From positions 434,001 through 498,000 of the forward strand of contig CAWBQT010000016.1 in assembly GCA_963790875.1 (NCBI GenBank): DNA of 64,000 bases, read 5' to 3'. Below are positions 34,784-43,593 of the stretch, in pieces (position 1 is the first letter of the stretch; every line of letters begins with the position of its first letter). Under the pieces are notes generated by a model that was not told the DNA's origin, did not search any database, and was given only the letters and a program-made list of their open reading frames with translations. Both the position numbers and the translations under genes were made by a program. Source of the stretch: AP-15 sp963790875. GTDB lineage: Bacteria; Pseudomonadota; Alphaproteobacteria; ATCC43930; CGMCC-115725.

Positions 34784-35209
34784 TCAGGGTCCGGTCGCCG
34801 GCTCGTTGTATTCGGGGTCGGTGACATGCGGGCCCCAGGAGGTGCCCTGGCCCTGCTCGCCCGCTTCCGACAGCGCCAGATGGGAGAACAGGCGATCGGG
34901 CGAAGCGCCGTGCCAGTGCAGCGTGTCCGGCGGGATGTTGACGGTGTCGCCCGGGTTCAGCACTTGCGGCTTTTCGCCCTTGAAGCAGATGCGGCCGACG
35001 CCGGACAGACAAAAGAGCGTCTGTCCGACCGGGTGCGCGTGCCACGCCGTGCGCGCGCCTGGCGTGAAAGTCACGACCGACCCGCCGAGACGTGACGGCG
35101 CTTCGGCGGTGATCACCGGGTCCTGAAAGACGACGCCGGTAAAGGTCTCGGCGGCGCCACGCCGCGTGGTGCGCGCGCCGGCGCGAACAACTCCGGCTTT
35201 TACTGGCAT
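34784..35209 (-). CDS. Small single-domain cupin ((R)-mandelonitrile-lyase-like group)
   Basis: The 141-residue protein contains both cupin motifs. Motif 1 is GARTAWHAHPVGQTLFCLSG, with His-His and Gln in place of the common Glu. Motif 2 is LNPGDTVNIPPDTLHWHGAS. This pattern, with the tail GTSWGPHVTDPEYN, fits the cupin group that includes bacterial hydroxynitrile lyases and carboxymuconolactone-associated cupins. It should bind a divalent metal. ATG 35209 is chosen because AAGGAG lies seven bases upstream; the ATG six bases earlier is too close to it. A carboxymuconolactone-decarboxylase-like gene lies nearby at 36912. Confidence 0.82.
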   Translation of the reverse strand: MPVKAGVVRAGARTTRRGAAETFTGVVFQDPVITAEAPSRLGGSVVTFTPGARTAWHAHPVGQTLFCLSGVGRICFKGEKPQVLNPGDTVNIPPDTLHWHGASPDRLFSHLALSEAGEQGQGTSWGPHVTDPEYNEPATGP

Positions 35210-35341
35210 GATCATGCTCCTTTCGGTGCGGCAGCCTCGCCGCCGCCGGGAAATACCCGATCAGCATAACGACGACACCCGACGCGGCGCAACCGAGGCG
35301 GATGCCGAGAGAACGGCATCTTTGGATCCCGACGATTGTGG

Positions 35342-36271
35342 TCAGGCAAAATGCGGCATGACATCCGCCGCCATGATTTCGTGTGTCTCGAGATCGTTCC
35401 GATAATCGCTGTTGATCAGCAGCTGCACGCCGGCATCCCGGTATTGCCCGATCAGATCGATCGCCTCGGATACGGTGCCGACGAAGCCGCGCAATGGCCC
35501 GCGGCCGGCCAGCCGCGCACGTTTCGCCGCCACTCCGGCCGCATCGCGCGCCACGAGCCAGCTGTGGTTGTGGGTCTTTTCGATCGCGTCGTAGTCGCGT
35601 TGCGCCGTGTCGCAATGGCCGCGCAATACCGCGAGCTTGTGCCGCACCATTGCCGGGTCGCCGCCGAGATTGCAGGCATCGGCGAGGCGGGCGACCGCCC
35701 GCAAGGTCAGCTGCTCGCCGCCGCCGGCAATCATCACCGGCGGTCGCGGCTGCTGCACCGGCTTCGGCTCGAGGATCGCGTCCTCGACATGAAAATACCG
35801 GCCGTGAAAGGTGGTTCGTTTTTCGCTCCACATCGCGAGGATGAGCCGGACGGCCTCCTCCATCTGGCGGATGCGCACCGCCGGCCGTGCCGGGAATTCC
35901 CAGCCGTATTGCCGGTACTCGGTCTCGAAATAGCCGGCGCCGATGCCGAGCGTCAGCCGCCCCCGGCTGATCAGGTCGACGCTGGCCGCGATCTTGGCGA
36001 GATGCGCCGGATTGCGGTAGCCGACCGAGGTGGCGAGCGTGGCGAGCCGGATGCGGCTCGTCACCGCGGCGAGCGCCGACAAAACGGTCCAGCCTTCGAT
36101 GAAAGGTTCGTCGGGAGCGCCGACGCCGCCGATCTGGATCAGGTGGTCCATCACCGAGAACCAGACGAAGCCATGATCTTCGGCCCACTGCGCCTTCACC
36201 TTGACCGCCTCGAAAGCCTCGGCCGGATCGGGACCGTACCACCAGGACGGGCTGTGAATGCCGAACTTCAT
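35342..36271 (-). CDS. LLM-class F420-dependent-type oxidoreductase (third of three)
   Basis: The 309-residue luciferase-like protein starts KFGIHSPSWWYGPDPAEAFE and shows SVMDHLIQIGG, RIRLATLATSVGYRNPAHLA, GRLTLGIGAGYFETEYRQYG, VMIAGGGEQLTLRAVARLAD and TVSEAIDLIGQYRDAGVQLL. These match the F420-dependent TIGR03560-like group. F420 use is family-level inference. It lies 130 bp upstream of the cupin on the same strand, so co-transcription is possible. Confidence 0.85.
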   Translation of the reverse strand: MKFGIHSPSWWYGPDPAEAFEAVKVKAQWAEDHGFVWFSVMDHLIQIGGVGAPDEPFIEGWTVLSALAAVTSRIRLATLATSVGYRNPAHLAKIAASVDLISRGRLTLGIGAGYFETEYRQYGWEFPARPAVRIRQMEEAVRLILAMWSEKRTTFHGRYFHVEDAILEPKPVQQPRPPVMIAGGGEQLTLRAVARLADACNLGGDPAMVRHKLAVLRGHCDTAQRDYDAIEKTHNHSWLVARDAAGVAAKRARLAGRGPLRGFVGTVSEAIDLIGQYRDAGVQLLINSDYRNDLETHEIMAADVMPHFA

Positions 36272-36487
36272 GATTTCTCCTCTCCCGTTCTGTCCAGTTC
36301 AGGCGGGCGCCCCCGCCGGCCGGTAGATCTTACCCTCGGAGCCTGGCTGCAACGCGGTGGTAAACGAATGCGTCGTGCCGATATCAGGGTGATCTCGCCG
36401 CCGAGGGCTATGAGCGAATGATGAGCGGCAATGCGCGGTTTCGCGCCGTATTGACGACCGGCAACTGATCGGATTGACGGCAGGTCA

Positions 36488-36784
36488 ATGGTCCCGCGAT
36501 TTTTTATGGCACTGTCGCTGCTGGCCGCAGTCGCGGGCCCGGCCGCGGCGCGGAGCACGACGAGCTCCGCGGCCGGCGCCGGCCCGTCGGCATCAACATC
36601 GACGTCCGGTGCGACAAGCGCCGTCGCGACAGGCAATGCCGGCACTTCGTCATCGACCACGGCATCGTCGGCGGCCGCAGCCGCATCCTCCGTCGCCCCG
36701 GCTTGGATATTGTGCCCGCCGACCGGGGCCGCGGTGACGGAACCGTTTGTCGACGGCACCGACCTGTCCTGCGCCCCGCAATGA
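36488..36784 (+). CDS. Small secreted Ser/Ala/Thr-rich protein
   Basis: The 98-residue predicted protein has a good signal peptide (FMALSLLAAVAGPAAARS). The mature part is dominated by Ser, Ala, Thr and Gly and ends with a short region containing two cysteines (LCPPTG and LSCAPQ). No family was recognised. The ribosome-binding sequence (GGCAGGTC before ATG) is moderate. Being of low complexity, it could also be a chance open frame, but the signal peptide and Cys-bearing end favour a real gene. Confidence 0.45.
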   Translation: MVPRFFMALSLLAAVAGPAAARSTTSSAAGAGPSASTSTSGATSAVATGNAGTSSSTTASSAAAAASSVAPAWILCPPTGAAVTEPFVDGTDLSCAPQ

Positions 36785-36911
36785 CCGACCTTGCGAATGA
36801 GGCCCCTCGCCCCAGCCCGCGCAAGCCCGCGCGGGGAGAAGGAGGGAGCTGCGTCAGCGAGAGGGTGAGAGGGAAGGGGAGGCACCGTCCGAATCTGACC
36901 CCTGGTTTGGC

Positions 36912-37298
36912 CTACAGCGCGCCTTCGCTGACCAGTACCTCGTGGGCCGCGCGGAACGCGTCGAGCCCGGCCGGGATCCCGCAATAGGCGGTGGCGTGCA
37001 GCAGCGCCGCCTTGATCTCCTCGACGCTGACGCCGTTGTTCAAGGCACCCTTCACATGCAGCTTGATTTCCGGCGCGCGGTTCAACGCGGTCAGCATGGC
37101 AAGGTTCATCAGGCTGCGCGTCTTCCTATCGAGCGTTGCGTCGCCCCACGCCCAGCCCCAGGCCCAGGCAGTCGTAGCACGCTGAAACGACATCATGAAT
37201 TCATCGGCGCGCGCCATCGAGGCGTCGACATAATTCGCCCCCAACACCTCGCGGCGGATCGGCATGCCTTTTTTGAACAGCGCTTCGTCCTCGGCCAT
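36912..37298 (-). CDS. Carboxymuconolactone decarboxylase-family protein
   Basis: The 128-residue protein matches the PcaC/AhpD-like family: GMPIRREVLGANYVDAS, then TRSLMNLAMLTALNRAPEIK, and HVKGALNNGVSVEEIKAAL with LLHATAYCGIPAGLDAFRAA. It lacks the CxxC of AhpD, so it is on the 4-carboxymuconolactone-decarboxylase side rather than a peroxidase. It could act in protocatechuate-type aromatic breakdown or be a generic gamma-CMD-like enzyme. It is alone, followed by the TPR/oxygenase gene on the same strand 97 bp upstream. Confidence 0.85.
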   Translation of the reverse strand: MAEDEALFKKGMPIRREVLGANYVDASMARADEFMMSFQRATTAWAWGWAWGDATLDRKTRSLMNLAMLTALNRAPEIKLHVKGALNNGVSVEEIKAALLHATAYCGIPAGLDAFRAAHEVLVSEGAL

Positions 37299-37395
37299 AT
37301 CTCATTCCTTCGCGACCGGGTTTAGAAGTAACGCTCGGCTTGCGAGCGGCCTCGATCGTACCACCGGATCAACGGCGGAAGCAGGGAGAGTGCGC

Positions 37396-38808
37396 TCAGT
37401 CTCGCCGCATCACATCGAAGGCGATCGAGATGCGGGTCTGGCTCGAGACGAACGGGATCGTGTTGTGAAAGAAATAGCCGGGAAAGATCAGCAGCCGGCC
37501 CTCCCTGGGCTGGATCCGCCGGACCAGCGGCTCGGCGGTGCAGCGGAACCGTTCGGGCGGCCGGCCGAGCTCGAACCAACCGGCGCCGCCTTGGTCGGGT
37601 GCCGCGACGATGTCGGGCAAGAGCGGGTAGTAGACGCCGCCGATATAGCCGGTGAAATGAATGTGTGGATCGAGATGGCCCTGTCCTGCCAGCCGCGTCG
37701 CCCAGCAGCCGAATACCCATTTTTTCGGCAGTTGGTCGATGAACGGATGCGCCGGCTGGCGCCGCACGGTTTCGAGGTATTCGACGACCGCATCGCGCAT
37801 CATCGTTTCGAACGCCGCCATCGGCCCCTTGGGTTCGGCAAAAAGTTCGCCGGTGATTTCGAGCGCATCGTGATGGTATTTCGGGTCGTCCTTCGCCGGC
37901 ACCCTCAGGCTCGGATGCGCCTCGATGTGGTCGACGAGAGCCCTGTTGAACGCCGCCAGACCGGCATAGCCGGCGGGCGGCGCCGCAAAATCGACGATCC
38001 GCACGAATTGGTCGAAATCGAGGAGCTCGCGCGCCTTTTCGTCCCGCCCGAGCTCGTGCAGGGCCAGCGCCTTCAGCGCCAGCGCTTCGATGTTCCCGGG
38101 TTCGAGCGCCAGGTAACGCTCGCAGGTGTCGAGGGCGGCCGGCAAATCGCCGTATTCCATCAGCGCGTTTGCCAGATTGCTGAGAACATCGACCCGATGG
38201 TCCGGCAACGCCAGGGACCGGCGGTAGGCGGCGATCGCCTCGTCGAGCCGCCCGAGATCATGCAGCGCAATGCCGAGATCGCGTTCTCCCAGCGCGGTTG
38301 TCTGGCAGGCGAGTTCCCGCCGGTAAGCCTCGACCGCTTCGGCGGGCCGGCCGAGGGCGCGCAGCGTGTTGCCGAGATTATGATGCGCCGCGGCGAAATC
38401 GGGGCGCAGCATGATGGCGCGCCGATGCGCCGCGGCCGCCTCCTCGAGCCGCCCCAATTGGCTGAGCGCATTCGCCAGATTGTAATGCAAATCGGCGGCA
38501 TCGGACTGCACCGCGAGGGCGCGGCGATAGAGGGCGACCGCCTCGTCGAAATCGCCGATTTGAAACGCGAGCGTCCCGGTGAAACTCAACAGGTCGGGGC
38601 GCTGAGGATGCAGCGCCAGCAGTTCGCGGCACGCCGTCAGGGCACGACGCGGCCGACCCGCCTGCGCGAACGCCATCGCCTCGCGGTAGAGTCGAGCGAA
38701 TTTGAGTGCCGCAGCGGGCGAGGACCCGATCGCGCCGCGCGTAGCGGTGGAGGATCTGGCCAGCAACTCCTGCCGCCGGCGCTCTTTGCGGGACATCACG
38801 GCCGCCAT
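37396..38808 (-). CDS. TPR protein fused to a 2OG-Fe(II) oxygenase-like domain
   Basis: The 470-residue protein has about six tetratricopeptide repeats (residues 40-260; for example DAADLHYNLANALSQLGR, FAAAHHNLGNTLRALGRPAE). A C-terminal domain of the putative 2OG-Fe(II) oxygenase family (PF13759) follows: HLDPHIHFTGYIGGVYYP (metal His region), GGAGWFELGRPP, and IQPREGRLLIFPGYFFHNTI with TRISIAFDVMRRD (distal His and 2OG-binding Arg). Such fusions probably hydroxylate a protein or peptide bound by the repeats. IS copy 2 sits 114 bp upstream of its start and may have cut off its original promoter. Confidence 0.82.
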   Translation of the reverse strand: MAAVMSRKERRRQELLARSSTATRGAIGSSPAAALKFARLYREAMAFAQAGRPRRALTACRELLALHPQRPDLLSFTGTLAFQIGDFDEAVALYRRALAVQSDAADLHYNLANALSQLGRLEEAAAAHRRAIMLRPDFAAAHHNLGNTLRALGRPAEAVEAYRRELACQTTALGERDLGIALHDLGRLDEAIAAYRRSLALPDHRVDVLSNLANALMEYGDLPAALDTCERYLALEPGNIEALALKALALHELGRDEKARELLDFDQFVRIVDFAAPPAGYAGLAAFNRALVDHIEAHPSLRVPAKDDPKYHHDALEITGELFAEPKGPMAAFETMMRDAVVEYLETVRRQPAHPFIDQLPKKWVFGCWATRLAGQGHLDPHIHFTGYIGGVYYPLLPDIVAAPDQGGAGWFELGRPPERFRCTAEPLVRRIQPREGRLLIFPGYFFHNTIPFVSSQTRISIAFDVMRRD

Positions 38809-38880
38809 CCCCGAAAGACCGTTGACCGGTCACTCTGTCGCCTTTTGGCCGGCGCGGCAAGTTTCGCCGGGTCCGCGCCG

Positions 38881-38930
38881 AGGCCCCTCACCCCAGCCCT
38901 TTCCCCGCGAGCGGTCGCGAGCGGGGGAGG
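38881..38930. repeat. Left half of a REP-like repeat split by IS copy 2
   Basis: This GC-rich repeat (GCCCCTCACCCCAGCCC, then CCCCGCGAGCGG and the complementary GCGAGCGGGG) ends in GCGGGGGAGG and continues on the other side of the IS at 40868-40905 (GAGGGACCCGCGGCAGCGGG, then AGGGTGAGGGG). Joining the two gives a sequence matching the uninterrupted copy at 49512-49566 read in reverse. Confidence 0.65.
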
Positions 38931-40867
38931 ACCCCCCACCAATGATCAAGCGAAAAATGCGGGACGGTAACCCCGCAGAGGGGCGGGCGCTGAAGGTCCA
39001 GACCGGGTCGATGCCTGACCGGTCTTTGGGCCGGCAAGGCCGTGAGGAAGCAACCGTTACGAGCCTTGGGAAATGTGACGTAACGATTGCCAATAGGAGC
39101 CGCGAGATCCCCGCGCCAGGCTGCGGCAGCGCAGTGTCTCGGAGCGATCGTCCCGCGCCGGGAGGATAGCACCGTGCTCGCTCTGTCAAGGACGCTGCGC
39201 GCCGGCTTTGCCGGTGCCGCCGCTTTGCCGGCGGCATCCTTGACTGCCGCTGCGCGCGGCGCTCTGCCGGTCGGCGGGTCGGGACGAAGGGATGGTGCCG
39301 TTCGATCGAACAAAGGGATGCCAGCGGGAGGCTCATGCGGCGGCAGCCTGCGGCGGCTTGTAGTCGGGGTCGAACAGGGTTTGCCGTTCGAGCAGGGTGC
39401 AAGCCACCGACAGCAGGCGGTCGGCGACCGTGCGCAGGGCGCGGCCGTGGCTATGGCCACGAGCGCGCAGCGCGGCATAGCGATCGCGGCTCGGCGCGTC
39501 GTGCTGGGTAGCCACGCGCGCCCAATGATAGAGCGCATTATCCAGCCGCTTGTTGCAGGCGTAGCGGCGCACCACGATGCAGCTCTTACCGCTGCGTCGG
39601 GTCACCGGCGCCACCCCGGACAGCAGGCGCAAGGCATGGTAATCTCGTCGCTGCAGAGGCTGCCAGGCCTCGTGGGCCTTCAGCCCACGGGCTTGACCCG
39701 TGGGGAGCAGCGTGGCGAGGGTGATCCTTCCGAGCCCTGGCATGGATCGCAGGATCACCACGTCGCGCTGCTCGCAACGCTGCCCCGGCGCGTTCTCCTC
39801 GCCGCCTTCCGCCGGTGCCGTCTCCGCGGGCGGGATGAGCTGGTCGCAGAGCTGGTCGAGCTTGCGGTGCGCGGCTTTGAGCTGCCGGTCGACCAAGCCG
39901 ATGCGAGCGGCCACCACGTCGATATGGGCGGTTGCCGCGGCGACCACGCCGGGCGCCACCGACAACGGCTTCTGGCGCAAGACCTGCAACACCTCGGCAG
40001 CCTGCAAACGGCGGATACGGTGGGCTTTGAGGAGCTGCTCGATTGTCGTCTGGCGCAGCCGGGCGGCCTTCGCCGGGCTTGGCGCCTGGCGCCACAACTC
40101 GAGAAACCACGCGGCCGCGAGATCGTCGGAAAGGGCCAGCATCTGCGGGTAATAACGCCACAGTTGCTCGCGCACACGGTTGGCCAGACGACTGCGTTCG
40201 CGCTGCAGATCCTCGGTCATGCGCGACCATTCGCGCAACTCGACAATCACCGGGTCGTCGACCGACAAGCGCCGGAAGGCGTGGCGATCGGTGCGCAAGC
40301 TGTCGGCCGCGACTTGGGCGTCCCGCCGATCGTCCTTGGCGCCGGCGACGGTGAAGCGGTCGCGGAACCGGTCGAGCTGCTTGGGGTTGATCGCGTAGAC
40401 CGGGAAACCGCGTTCGAGCAGCGTTTCGACGATCGGCCCGTGCGGCACTTCGATCGCCACCGCGATCGCCGCCGGTTCGGCGCCGGTCATCGACAACAAC
40501 CAGGCGCAGAGCGCCGCCAGCCCGGCGCCGTCATGGTCAAACGCTCGCTCACCGACAATCTTGCCGCCGGCATCGATCAGGCAGGCTTGATGCGTCTTGC
40601 TCGCCCAGTCGATGCCGACAAACCACTCAATCTCTTCCATCATGGTCACTCCCTCCTTGTGCAGCCGGACCACCGCGACGAACGTCAGTCCCTGTACTGG
40701 CGCTCGAAGCGCAACCTCCCACAGGACTTCCGTCGCGGCCAACCTGCCGGGGTGCGGGTCCTCCCCAGGTGCTCAAGTCACGGGGTGGGTTCGGCTACTC
40801 CCGGCGGGCTGGCCCGGTCCGGCCAGTCTGAAAGCAGACCGGTTCACGACCGCTTTAAGGGTACAGG
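38931..40867 (-). mobile_element. IS110-superfamily insertion sequence, copy 2
   Basis: This copy is colinear with copy 1 at a constant offset of 6358 bp, with the same ends (ACCCCCCACC on the left, GGTACAGG on the right). It interrupts a REP-like palindrome, whose two halves flank it. Near identity of the two copies means recent movement within this genome. Recombination between the direct copies could delete 34.5-38.9 kb. Confidence 0.88.
39333..40643 (-). CDS. IS110-family transposase, copy 2
   Basis: The 436-residue protein is almost identical to the copy 1 transposase and has the same DEDD residues (FVGIDWASK, AIEVP, DDRRDA) and the Transposase_20 C-terminal domain with its catalytic Ser region (RRSGKS). 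The gene is intact, so both copies may be active. ATG 40643 is preferred, with AGGAGG upstream. Confidence 0.93.
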   Translation of the reverse strand: MMEEIEWFVGIDWASKTHQACLIDAGGKIVGERAFDHDGAGLAALCAWLLSMTGAEPAAIAVAIEVPHGPIVETLLERGFPVYAINPKQLDRFRDRFTVAGAKDDRRDAQVAADSLRTDRHAFRRLSVDDPVIVELREWSRMTEDLQRERSRLANRVREQLWRYYPQMLALSDDLAAAWFLELWRQAPSPAKAARLRQTTIEQLLKAHRIRRLQAAEVLQVLRQKPLSVAPGVVAAATAHIDVVAARIGLVDRQLKAAHRKLDQLCDQLIPPAETAPAEGGEENAPGQRCEQRDVVILRSMPGLGRITLATLLPTGQARGLKAHEAWQPLQRRDYHALRLLSGVAPVTRRSGKSCIVVRRYACNKRLDNALYHWARVATQHDAPSRDRYAALRARGHSHGRALRTVADRLLSVACTLLERQTLFDPDYKPPQAAAA

Positions 40868-40905
40868 GAGGGACCCGCGGCAGCGGGAGGGTGAGGGGCA
40901 GCCGT
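40868..40905. repeat. Right half of the REP-like repeat split by IS copy 2
   Basis: GAGGGACCCGCGGCAGCGGG followed by AGGGTGAGGGG completes the repeat whose left half ends at 38930. Related intact units occur at 49512-49566 and 50530-50600. Confidence 0.6.
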
Positions 40906-40997
40906 GGCGGAAGACGCTGTGCGCTCGCTCGGGTTACACCGAGGCGAGGCCGTTAATTAGGCGGCGCGTACCGCCGAATTGCGGCGGCGTTGCCGGG

Positions 40998-41480
40998 TCA
41001 GTTCGGGTTGGCGCGATCGCTAAGATATTGCGGCGCCGGGCGGAAGGACAGGCTCTCGGGGCGTTCCGTGGGGGGCGGCAGCGACAGCGCCAACCGCCGC
41101 CGGCGGCTCGGCGCGGCGGCCTCGCGCGGCGCCCGCGCCGTGATCCAGGCGAGCCCCTGCGCCATCTGGCTCGTCTCGAACACCTGGGTATCGCCGGGGA
41201 TCAGGAGGCGCAGCGCCTGCACCGCGTGCCGGACCGAGGCGGCGTCGGTGACGATCGCGATGCGTTCCCACGGCATATGGTCGAGGCCGAGATCGACCGC
41301 TTCCCACGCCGCACCCGGAAAGCGTGAGCGAATCTCGTAATAAAGCCGCAGCTTGTAGTGCCAATCGAGCGATTTCCTGACCCTCGGGAGCAGGATTTCG
41401 GAGCAGTCCTTCTTGGTCAGCCGGCCCTTGACGATGATGCCGACGACGTTGTCAGGCAGCCCCTCGATGATCTCGATCAT
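40998..41480 (-). CDS. SpoIIAA-like protein, cassette copy 1
   Basis: The 160-residue protein belongs to the SpoIIAA-like (PF11964) family, with a STAS/CRAL-TRIO-type fold: MIEIIEGLPDNVVGIIVKGR, LRLYYEIRSRFPGAAWEAVD, WERIAIVTDAASVRHAVQAL, and VFETSQMAQGLAWITA. After the domain comes a basic, Pro-rich tail (about residues 125-160) ending in FRPAPQYLSDRANPN, conserved in all three copies. It lies 81 bp downstream of porin copy 1 on the same strand, after a hairpin. The family is thought to bind small ligands or membranes; its role beside a porin is unknown. Confidence 0.83.
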   Translation of the reverse strand: MIEIIEGLPDNVVGIIVKGRLTKKDCSEILLPRVRKSLDWHYKLRLYYEIRSRFPGAAWEAVDLGLDHMPWERIAIVTDAASVRHAVQALRLLIPGDTQVFETSQMAQGLAWITARAPREAAAPSRRRRLALSLPPPTERPESLSFRPAPQYLSDRANPN

Positions 41481-41502
41481 GGCCTGCTCCGTAAACTCGC
41501 CA

Positions 41503-41535
41503 ACGGCGGCAACGGGAGAGAACCGCTGCCGCCGT
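41503..41535 (-). terminator. Hairpin between porin copy 1 and its SpoIIAA-like gene
   Basis: ACGGCGGCA (41503-41511) pairs exactly with TGCCGCCGT (41527-41535), with extra internal pairing. The same position in cassettes 2 and 3 has an 11-bp stem. No T-run follows on the minus strand, so attenuation or mRNA protection of the porin message is as likely as full termination. Confidence 0.5.
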
Positions 41536-41561
41536 CGGGTCGTGCACCCCGGTTGTTGCTG

Positions 41562-43271
41562 CTAGAACTTCACTTTGAACGAGTAGTCGACGATGTCCGT
41601 GCTGGCCTGGGCGCCGAGGATCGTCAGCCGATGGCCCCAGGAGAATTCGAAGCCGGTATCGATAAAGGCGACCGGGCTCCAAATGATGTTGGCGTGGGCG
41701 GTGATCAGCGTCTTGTTGTAGTTCAGCGCGTTGGAGTTGGCCGTTTGCACGTTAAACGGGAGCCCGGTCCCCGCACACGCGCAGCCGAGGGTCGTAACGA
41801 GGCTCGTCGGAACGTCGGCGGTCTGGAAACCGCCGGAGATCGTCGAGCGCAGGTTCGGCGCCCACCAGTGCTGGTAATTGCCCTCGGCGCCGTATGACAG
41901 GAAGGTCTGGGTTCGCACCAGCGCCGCATTCGCCGCTGTCGCGGCGCCCGCCCCGCCTGCTTCGTTGCCGTAACAGCCGACGCCCGTCGAGACGACGCAG
42001 TCCGTGCCGACCAGGCCCCAGTTCGTCGCCAGCGGGTTGACCGTCGTCGGTTCACCGTTGCCGGGCGGGTTCGCATAGTGGCCGAGACCCGGGCCAGCGT
42101 AGAAGTTGAAACCGAAATTATCCTTCTCAAAGCCGAACCAGTCGGGTTTGACGTTGCCGCTGAGGCCGCCGCCATAGCCGAAAAGGTTCTGGTTGAGGAA
42201 GGCGCCGTCATCCAGAGTGTAGCGGGCGCCGATAAACCCGAGCGTGACGTGTCCCCAGGGCTGATTGTTCCTGAGGACGAGGTTGAGGTCGGGCACCGTC
42301 GACTTGAACGGGTCGATGGCATAGCCGCCCGGGTTCCCCGCCGGCGTAAGGCTGATGCCGCCGCTGGTCCCGGTCGAGGCGGCGTCGTCGTAGATCGCGC
42401 CAATCGGCGTAAAGCCGCCGCTCATCGGCTCGACGGCCGCGACCTGGAAGCTGGTGCCCCAGGGCAGCTGCCACGTATAGCCGAGCCATGGCGTGCGGGA
42501 GAAACCGAATTGCCCGGCATCGCCGCTAAAATCGAAGAGTTCGGGATGCGCGTCGACGTCGTTGACCGGGACGAAGCTTTGCCCGGCGAAGAACCCGCCC
42601 AAGGTGGCGTAGGCGAGGCGCAGGCGCGCCAGCGACGAGAAGGTTCCGTCGTTCAGACCGGCGCAATTGATCGTGTCGTCGTTGCAGCCCTCGAAGTCGA
42701 ACTCGAGGACGGTGCTGACCTGACCGAGGTCGGTCGGGGTGCGCGTCTCGACGCGAAGGCGGGATTCGGCGGCAGTGGCTTGGAACACCCAGTTGCTGCG
42801 CTGACTCGCGCTGTAGGCCGGCGTCGCAAAGATCGTCCCGGCGGGGCCTTTCAGATTGAGCGGCAAACCGGCGACGCTCGACAGGCCGAAGTTGTCGGTG
42901 GACCCGTTGCCCGGGTTCGGCGAACCGCCATGAATCCGTTCGGTCATGTCGAGCTTCACATAACCGCCGATCGCGATCGACGTGTTGGTGCCCGGGATCA
43001 GGAACGAGCGCGGGAAGCTGCCGGCGATCGAGGGTGCGCCAGCGACCACCGGGCCGCCTTCGACCGCCGCCTGCTGCTCGTTTGCCTGGGTTTTCGCCAA
43101 TTGATCGATGCGCTGCTGCAGCAGCTGCTGGTTGGCGAGCATCTGCTGCTGCTGCGCGACCAGGTCCTGCAGCTCGTCGGCTCGGGCCGCCGGAAGACCC
43201 GTCTGCAATGCAATCATCGCGGTCAAGCCGCCGATCGCCGCCAAGGATCCGATCCCCTGCGCTCTGGTCAT
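41562..43271 (-). CDS. DcaP-like outer-membrane porin, copy 1
   Basis: The 569-residue protein has a signal peptide (residues 1 to about 30, ending in ARA before DELQ). A Gln-rich coiled coil follows (LVAQQQQMLANQQLLQQRID), then a beta-barrel beginning SFLIPGTNTSIAIGGYVKLD and ending in YSFKVKF with C-terminal Phe, the usual outer-membrane assembly signal. This layout matches trimeric DcaP porins, which take up dicarboxylates and similar anions. Cys pairs (GCNDDTINCAG, DCVVSTGVGC, LGCACAG) suggest disulfide-tied loops. ATG 43271 was chosen to match copies 2 and 3, with GGGGGAG upstream. It is the most divergent copy. Confidence 0.87.
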   Translation of the reverse strand: MTRAQGIGSLAAIGGLTAMIALQTGLPAARADELQDLVAQQQQMLANQQLLQQRIDQLAKTQANEQQAAVEGGPVVAGAPSIAGSFPRSFLIPGTNTSIAIGGYVKLDMTERIHGGSPNPGNGSTDNFGLSSVAGLPLNLKGPAGTIFATPAYSASQRSNWVFQATAAESRLRVETRTPTDLGQVSTVLEFDFEGCNDDTINCAGLNDGTFSSLARLRLAYATLGGFFAGQSFVPVNDVDAHPELFDFSGDAGQFGFSRTPWLGYTWQLPWGTSFQVAAVEPMSGGFTPIGAIYDDAASTGTSGGISLTPAGNPGGYAIDPFKSTVPDLNLVLRNNQPWGHVTLGFIGARYTLDDGAFLNQNLFGYGGGLSGNVKPDWFGFEKDNFGFNFYAGPGLGHYANPPGNGEPTTVNPLATNWGLVGTDCVVSTGVGCYGNEAGGAGAATAANAALVRTQTFLSYGAEGNYQHWWAPNLRSTISGGFQTADVPTSLVTTLGCACAGTGLPFNVQTANSNALNYNKTLITAHANIIWSPVAFIDTGFEFSWGHRLTILGAQASTDIVDYSFKVKF

Positions 43272-43295
43272 CGTTAGCCGCTCCCCCAAAAGCCG

Positions 43296-43313
43296 ACCTC
43301 TTAAATCAGAGGT
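43296..43313 (-). promoter_or_regulatory. 5' leader hairpin of porin copy 1
   Basis: ACCTCT (43296-43301) and AGAGGT (43308-43313) form a 6-bp stem just upstream of the ribosome-binding sequence of porin copy 1. The same hairpin lies at the same place in the other two porin leaders. Confidence 0.5.
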
Positions 43314-43593
43314 TGACAATCATTGCCGCGGAACGACGAGCTAACCATCCATCTTTAGGTTTAGATTCGATGGACCAACGAAGGTCTAAATATTCACGGG
43401 ATGACTAGGAAGAGTGTCTTGAAGGAATCCTGATAAAGACATCTAAATCAATGTGTTATGTGACGATGAACTCAATCTTTAGATTTAAATCTAGAAGGAT
43501 GGGACGCGTTATCGGCTGGCCGCTACCGCGCCATAGGCCAGCGTCGGCTTCGGGCAGTTCGTCGGGGCTCAAAGGCTGCACAACCGCCGAAGG

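Noticed and set aside
32729..35095. Long plus-strand open frame across IS copy 1 (and its twin at 39087-41327)
   Set aside because: It is antisense to the transposase and continues into unrelated flanking DNA; its sequence looks like mirror-frame translation.
43480..43493. Origin of replication signal in the AT-rich palindrome region
   Set aside because: There is no DnaA-box series, iteron array or replication gene nearby; a regulatory site between divergent porins is simpler.
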